NCBI GenBank assembly: GCA_030620095.1
Contig: JAUTXW010000114.1
Coordinates: forward strand, 496,001-560,000
Length of the DNA stretch: 64,000 bases
Reading direction: 5' to 3'
Origin: Kuschelorhynchus macadamiae
Lineage: Eukaryota > Arthropoda > Insecta > Coleoptera > Curculionidae
Shown piece by piece: positions 59,052 to 64,000 of the stretch. Position numbers and translations under genes: made by a program. The notes beneath the pieces are model-generated. The model did not search any database. It was not told the origin of the DNA and was given only the letters and a program-made list of their open reading frames with translations. Position 1 is the first letter of the stretch, and every line of letters begins with the position of its first letter.

Positions 59052-59112
59052 GTAGAAATTAAAAAAAAATTGTGCGCCTTAAAATGTGTCTTGATGCGTA
59101 GGAAATGTGAAA
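59052..59112. repeat. Spacer between the two PLE 5' ends, a piece of a dispersed repeat
   Basis: 'tagaaattaaaaaaaaattg' followed by 'aaaatgtgtcttgatgcgta' matches 55371-55420 with few differences. Confidence 0.7.
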
Positions 59113-61340
59113 ACGTGAAAGCTTTCGTTCTATGATAGCTAACCTCTATGGGGAGGAAATCAAGAAGGATGAAGGATGCAACAAGAAGCTTCTTTGCCAA
59201 CTAGCTTTTCTCCTTAGATGCCGAGATGAAGACGTAGTACCAAAATCTCTACAGATGAAACACCACATAACATCAAAAAATGCAAGGAACATTTACAAAC
59301 GAGCCAGTATGGCATTGGTAAGAGAAAGAATACAAGCTACTCGACGTGATTTGGATATAAAGGCTCGTAAGTTATTAAATATTCATTTAAAATTAGCTTT
59401 TATACTTGAATATCATACATTTAGAACTCTCGATACCATTACCAAAGCGCAAGCAGAAAGGATACATCAAGCAGTTACAATTAAGCAACAGAAAAAGGTC
59501 GAAGGACTACTAGACAGCCGAAGACCACTAAAACCGCCATAGAACACCGTTATAAATTTATCTTCCAAAATCCTTACTGAAGCAAAACAATCCGTTCTAT
59601 CTAAAGGTCAAAACTTCGTCATTACACCAAAAGACATACCCGTAGAAGATATACTGTTATCAGTTGAAGCGACAATTAGAAAACTTCCAGCAGAGAAAGC
59701 TGACACAATAAGGTATGAAACAGCGAAGATCATCAAAAATTCTAACCCGCCTAAGTCGAATCTATCAGCTGCGGAAAGAACGGCAATAAAAACATTAAAC
59801 AACAAAACAGACATTTTGGTCCTTCCAGCGGACAAGGGAAATGCCACTGTCGTCATGGACAAAACAGATTACGTGAAGAAAATACAACTACTTTTGGACG
59901 ACAACATCTACAGAGTAATCCAAGCAAACCCGAACAACAAAATTGAAAGACGAATAACCAATTAATATATTAGAAACTCTACGTATTTTGTAGAAAAACT
60001 TAAATCAATCCAATTAGATCCCAAAGATATCTTAGTCAGTTTTGATGTAGAATCGCTGTATACGAATGTGCCTATAAATGATTCAATTTCCATAATATCA
60101 GACTTATTTCACCATAATAGTATTTATCTAATTTAGATCTAATTGAAACATGTCTTACATCAATGTATTTTGTCTTTCAAGGAACTTTCTATGAGCAAAC
60201 TTCAGGAGCAGCCATGGGATCTCCACTGTCACCGGTGGTAACCAATATCTTCATGGAAGCTTTTGAGGAGGAAGCCTTAGAGTCGTCTCCACTAAAACCA
60301 AAATCATGGTTTAGATATGTAGATGACACTTCTGTAATATGGCCAAAACATGCTAACATAAAATTTACAATGCAAATTAAATCAGAAGCCACGATTCCCT
60401 TTCTAGATGCTCTTGTAAAAAGGAAAGGGGATGGTTCCTTAGGACACTCTGTATATAGAAAACCAACGCATACGAACAGGTACTTAAATGCAAATTCCCA
60501 TCATCATCCAGCACAAAAGCAATCAGTCATTAATTCATTGGTTTACAGTGCTCTCGCGATTTGTGACCAAAATTCTTTGCAATCAGAAACAGAGAAACTG
60601 ACTCAAGCTTTAAGAGGGAATGGATATTGCACTGATGATATTAGACGATCAATTAGAAAATATAATAATCCTACTCCACGAAATGATACTAATAAGGAAT
60701 TACCGATAGGAAATGTAGTTCTTCCGTTTATTCACGGAACCACAGACAAGATTACAAGCTTACTTCGCCGGTCCAATATACGTTCAATCTTCAACACGCA
60801 CAAGAAAATTGGACAATGTTTGAGATCGCCAAAGGACATTATTCCTTTTCAAACGGAAGGAGTATATGCATTTCCTTGTTCCTGTGGTGATTTTTATATT
60901 GGAGAAACTGGACGATCCATATCGACTAGGCTTAAGGAACATGAACGATGTATTAGAAAGAAACAAATTGTACAATCTGCTGTATCTGAGCAACAACATT
61001 CGACTGGGCATGTCATAAATGTAAAAGAAACCAAAGTTCTTGCATCGGTTTCGGGACTCTATAAACGCAAAATTAGAGAATCTATTGAAATTTATAAGCA
61101 TCCTAACAACTTTAATAGAGATACGGGCTTCAGTCTACATCATACGTGGAAACCGATCGTTACACCGAGTCACGCTTCAGTAAACACAAGTCGACTATAA
61201 ATAGCTGGCCTGGGTCTCTCCGAGTGTTCGGATCTGGTGAAGTGAAGTTCCCTGAAGATGCCTCGTGCAATCGAAGGCAAAACGTCGGAAAGTGATTCCA
61301 TTTTGACACGGTCTAATCCCAAGAACCATGACTTCTTAGT
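59113..61340 (+). pseudogene. Penelope-like element, plus strand, RT partly deleted
   Basis: Begins with the terminal word CGTGAAAGCTTTCGTTCTAT (59113). 59132-59542: N-terminal domain (LAFLLRCRDEDVVPKSLQ, SARN-like ITSKNARNIYKRAS). After a stop, 59545-59965: SKGQNFVITPKDIPVEDIL, PADKGNATVVMDKTDY. Part of the RT is deleted at about 59965; IRNSTYFVEKL and FDVESLYTNVPINDS (catalytic Asp of RT motif A) follow, another shift at about 60135, then an unbroken 345-codon stretch 60163-61200: GSPLSPVVTNIFMEAFEEEAL, WFRYVDDTSVIWPKH (YVDD), RKPTHTNRYLN, and the GIY-YIG nuclease FPCSCGDFYIGETGRS with SAVSEQQHSTGHVI. PLEs copy by RT primed at nicked or telomeric DNA. Inactive. Confidence 0.9.
61246..61292 (+). 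ncRNA. Hammerhead-ribozyme-like motif with G12 change
   Basis: TTCC (61248-61251) - CTGAAGA (61252-61258) - GCCT/AGGC stem (61260-61278) - AAAAC (61279-61283) - GTC (61284-61286) - GGAA (61287-61290). The GAAA box is AAAA: the position of the general base G12 is mutated, so this copy should be inactive. Confidence 0.65.
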
Positions 61341-61894
61341 TTTAGAATGTTTTTTATTTAGTTTTCTTAAATACACTAATAGGTTATGTTAATAATATTA
61401 TAGTTTCTAGTAAAACAATATTATAAATTATTTGCTACACACCCAATTTAAATCTCGAGATTAGATATTACAAAAAATAAACGAATATGCAAGATGCACC
61501 CGTTTATTTAAACATCCACAAACCTATTCACATACTACATAATACAGACCGCAAAAACCCTGCTATTACATATTACGCAATTTTACCTTCCATCCTTCAC
61601 CCAACACCCAATTGTTTTCGATCTTTGCTGTTAAATTGCTATCCCGCGAACGGCAATCCGGTACATTTCTCTACCCCAGCGAAGCAACGGTGGTCTGCGA
61701 AGCAATTGTTGTGGATGCGGCTATGACCTGATCGCAATAACGCTATTTTAAATAAGCAGCTTCTTAAAACAGAAAGCATCCGTAAGCTGCTTCGACCAAA
61801 TAGCTGCTTTAAAATAGCAGCTTCGCAAATAGCAATCCATCCCTAATTAGGTATCATACGGAAGTGTTGATTTCTTTTCATTCAAATCGAAGCG

Positions 61895-62740
61895 GGTCAA
61901 ATCCGACAGAGTGGTATATGGTAGCTATTGCAGAATAAAAGTGAAATCACGCTCCATACAAAATGCCGAAAAGACATCAGGAAATCCAGCCTTCAGTATG
62001 ATACCAAAAATACTGAAGCAGTTGAAAAACTAACCGTAGGCTTGTAAAGAAAAGTTTGACTTTAAGACAAAATGTTTATTTTGCGGAAAAGTATGTCGAA
62101 AAAAGTTGAATCACAGACAGAGCTATAGATTTGTAGGAACAATAGAAATTAAGGAAACTGTATTGAAATACTGCGAGAAGAGAAATGTTGTCTGGGCAAA
62201 AAACGTACTTACAAGAATTGGAACAGAATGTGATTTAATTGCCTGTGAAGCTTGGTACCATCCGCACTGTTACGTTTCCTTTTCACAGTTTCACGAAAAT
62301 GAGCAAGCAGTGCGACCAAAAAATGAGGAAAATAGCCATGCATTCCACAAAATTTGCCAATATTTGAACGAAAATGAACAGTACATTTGCCAATTTGCGT
62401 TGATCGATTTATTTAACGATTCTAAAGAAAAGTTATTATCAAATTCAACTTTGGTTTAACGAACCTAAGGATCCGAAAGACTGGGGATGGAAAGAAATGG
62501 GGTACTACCTAATCGCAGAGACCACATCTAAACCAATAACTTCCGGTTCTATATTAAAAATGATTTATTCTATCTGCAAATCGGGTTGCAATAAACTTTG
62601 CACTTGCGTAAAATCAGGTTTTAGCTGTACCTACAGCCCTATGTGGAACCTGCAATGGAATATCCTGTAATAATAAATCATCTGAGCTTAATATTGCTGA
62701 CTTGGACGATGAAGATGATAAAACATGTTTTTGATGATTG
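61895..62740 (+). pseudogene. TE-type gene remnant: N-terminal finger and C-terminal Cys-rich domain
   Basis: Around 62045-62105 a broken frame gives CEEKFDFKTKCLFCGKVC-like sequence (C-x2-C finger); 62106-62459 is open: FVGTIEIKETVLKYCEKRNVVWAKNVLTRIG, LIACEAWYHPHCYVSFSQ, then FHKICQYLNENEQ. After a frame change at 62450-62460: WFNEPKDPKDWGWKEMG, then a Cys-rich tail CKSGCNKLCTCVKSGFSC..MCGTCNGISC (62575-62670) to a stop at about 62732. This N-finger plus CRC-like tail combination is common in insect TE-associated proteins of unknown role; the middle of the protein is missing here. Confidence 0.65.
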
Positions 62741-63323
62741 TAAAATATATGAATGTACAATACCATAAATCTAAATAAACCGTTTTGTTTAACTTCCGAC
62801 CACTTGTTTCTCTTAAAATATTTCGTGTTTGGGATATTTATCAAATAAATTAATATCAAAATAAATTTATTTACGTACTAGATACTTACGAATAAGATTT
62901 TTATTATAAACAAAACCACTTTTACCCTTGAATAGGACAAAAAAAACATTATTTTAGAAATATTTTTAGTTTACAAAGAAAAAAAAGTTAAGATAGTCGA
63001 TTTTTTATAGGATAGTCCTGTCGCATCTTGTAAATAATTTGTTTTATTTTAAACTGTAATTGCACTGGCCTATACCTACAAAGTAAAAATATGGCTTATT
63101 TAAGTTTGTCCTCTAGTTTCTCTTCCTTTATTAATACTATTTTAAGCAGTTTTTGTTTTTTTTAAACTCACAGATTGGAAAATATATTTCTTATAATTTC
63201 GGCATTTCTTGAACATCTTCAAAAGTCTTTGGAGTTTTTATATTTTCAAAACGCAAAATTACTAAGCTATGTAACCTGTAAAACAGAAAATTAATTAAAA
63301 TAGCAACTAAACAAAATACTTAC
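62741..63323. other. P450 intron, noncoding
   Basis: AT-rich; no gene recognised. Confidence 0.4.
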
Positions 63324-63483
63324 AGCACCGACAAATAAATTCAACTCCTCATTAACTGTATGACGTCTATCAGTAGACAGCATGAGTTCCAATAAACAAA
63401 CATCTTGACTGTTTTCAATGTGCGCTAGAAAATATTTCTGAATTAAGCCAAATTCACTTTTTATTATTGTGGTAATATCGGAG
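63324..63483 (-). CDS. Cytochrome P450 (clan 4), exon before helix I
   Basis: Minus strand, 160 bp, acceptor TTTAG (63484-63485), donor GTAAGT (63318-63323). Encodes SDITTIIKSEFGLIQKYFLAHIENSQDVCLLELMLSTD, then HTVNEELNLFVGA. The end joins ATDTSAF of the next exon in phase 0. Its 5' side needs two bases from the previous exon (phase 2), but the visible upstream exon 63689-63858 ends in phase 1; either a small exon in the 205 bp intron was missed or the gene carries a one-base defect. Confidence 0.85.
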
Positions 63484-63688
63484 CTAAATACATAAAAATA
63501 TATGTTAGGAATAACTTCATTTCTTGATAAAGGATATTATTTATAACCAGAGAAATTCTGGAAAAAAAAATCTAACGATTTTCTCTATTCCCTTCCTGAA
63601 ATACAAGGAAAAATTTAAATTACGTGGAAGTTCTAATAGATGTAAATTACTATTACTATTACGATATTTAACTTTTGACTATTATTAC

Positions 63689-63858
63689 CTTGCATGTCTT
63701 CATGCTGCTTGTATTTATCATCAACCATTTTTCCTACATAGTGTTTAACTTCCTCAAGTAGCTTAGCTACTTTCCTTCCTGCAGGAAACCATTTCAGCCA
63801 TACATTTGGAGGGATGATTGGATTTCCAATAAGGAAACCTTTAACCAAATCTTGCAAT
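63689..63858 (-). CDS. Cytochrome P450 (clan 4), mid-domain exon of the right gene
   Basis: Minus strand, 170 bp, acceptor TTTTAG (63859-63860), donor GTAATAAT (63681-63688). Encodes LQDLVKGFLIGNPIIPPNVWLKWFPAGRKVAKLLEEVKHYVGKMVDDKYKQHEDMQ, the F-G helix region of a CYP4-type enzyme (the 'R......N.wl..dwiF' area and the charged helix after it). N-terminal exons should lie to the right of the window. The gene runs right to left and spans at least 19 kb. Confidence 0.85.
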
Positions 63859-64000
63859 CTAAAAATGCACAAAAATATAAATTATTTATTTATATATTAT
63901 AAAACCAAAAATTCACATAATGTGACATGGCATCGCCGATAAACATCTACCAAGTAATAGTATAAACATTTTCAAATTAATAGAAGTAAATAAAAAACAA
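63859..64000. other. P450 intron running off the window
   Basis: AT-rich, no exon seen. Confidence 0.4.

Larger units (their letters stand above)
57752..61845. mobile_element. Non-autonomous hAT element with exact 8 bp target duplication
   Basis: ATTAGGTA flanks both sides (57744-57751 and 61846-61853). Ends are TAGTGGTGGGCAAATC and the inverse of TAGGGATGGATTGCTA, i.e. hAT-style TAGnGnTGG termini. Subterminal regions (57780-57910 and 61755-61830) are packed with AGCAGCT/ATAGCAGC words in both orientations, as expected of transposase binding sites. No hAT transposase is present; the interior is occupied by a head-to-head pair of Penelope-like elements and ~500 bp of other sequence. Confidence 0.88.

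Noticed and set aside
58444..59055. Plus-strand ORFs opposite the minus-strand PLE, and minus-strand ORFs at 59608-59862, 60189-60392, 60784-61101
   Set aside because: Antisense of Penelope-like coding regions with clear RT and GIY-YIG motifs.

Overview
The window looks like an AT-rich insect nuclear contig. The host signal is two partial genes for clan-4 (CYP4-like) cytochrome P450s, both on the minus strand, with exons separated by long introns. Nearly everything else is transposable-element (TE) debris: Tc1/mariner elements with introns and very long inverted repeats, Penelope-like retroelements (PLEs) with GIY-YIG endonuclease domains, four or more kinds of non-LTR retrotransposon, hAT and pogo transposons, a tyrosine-recombinase element, dispersed modular repeats and long (TA)n arrays. 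A beetle is plausible from this mix, but that is inference; no host gene here fixes the species.

Layout. 1-10131 is a tandem array of a ~3.5 kb unit (one partial copy plus two full copies). The unit joins the 3' end of an RTE-like LINE (minus strand) to a truncated DD41D mariner-like element. In the last copy the mariner continues intact to its right end (~10710). 10760-13640 holds a modular dispersed repeat, a foldback element and a scrambled inverted pair of PLE fragments. 13866-20945 contains exons 2 and 1 of one P450 gene; the intron between them carries a pogo-type transposon with a PHD-like finger, a tRNA-like SINE head and a ~590 bp (TA)n tract. 21475-43330 is a TE graveyard (jockey-like, R1-like and other LINEs, PLE fragments, modular repeats, mariner and hAT relics). 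44494-63858 contains five exons of a second P450 gene (mid-domain to the heme-binding Cys). Its introns hold three mariner elements, a tyrosine-recombinase element with an intact 345-codon ORF flanked by palindromes, and a 4.1 kb hAT-type insertion with an exact 8 bp target duplication that itself contains a head-to-head pair of PLEs.

Most notable points: (1) hammerhead-ribozyme-like motifs at PLE 3' ends in at least five places, with compensatory changes in stems I and II between copies; (2) a canonical GT-AG intron of ~820 bp inside the mariner transposase, itself carrying a hAT-type (TTF finger) fragment, copied three times; (3) a mariner whose ~600 bp inverted repeats include a second, antisense copy of its own DNA-binding domain; (4) an unbroken tyrosine recombinase ORF that has lost the catalytic Tyr and sits between long palindromes sharing a 10-mer. 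All calls come from reading the sequence and from knowledge of the families; no database search was run.
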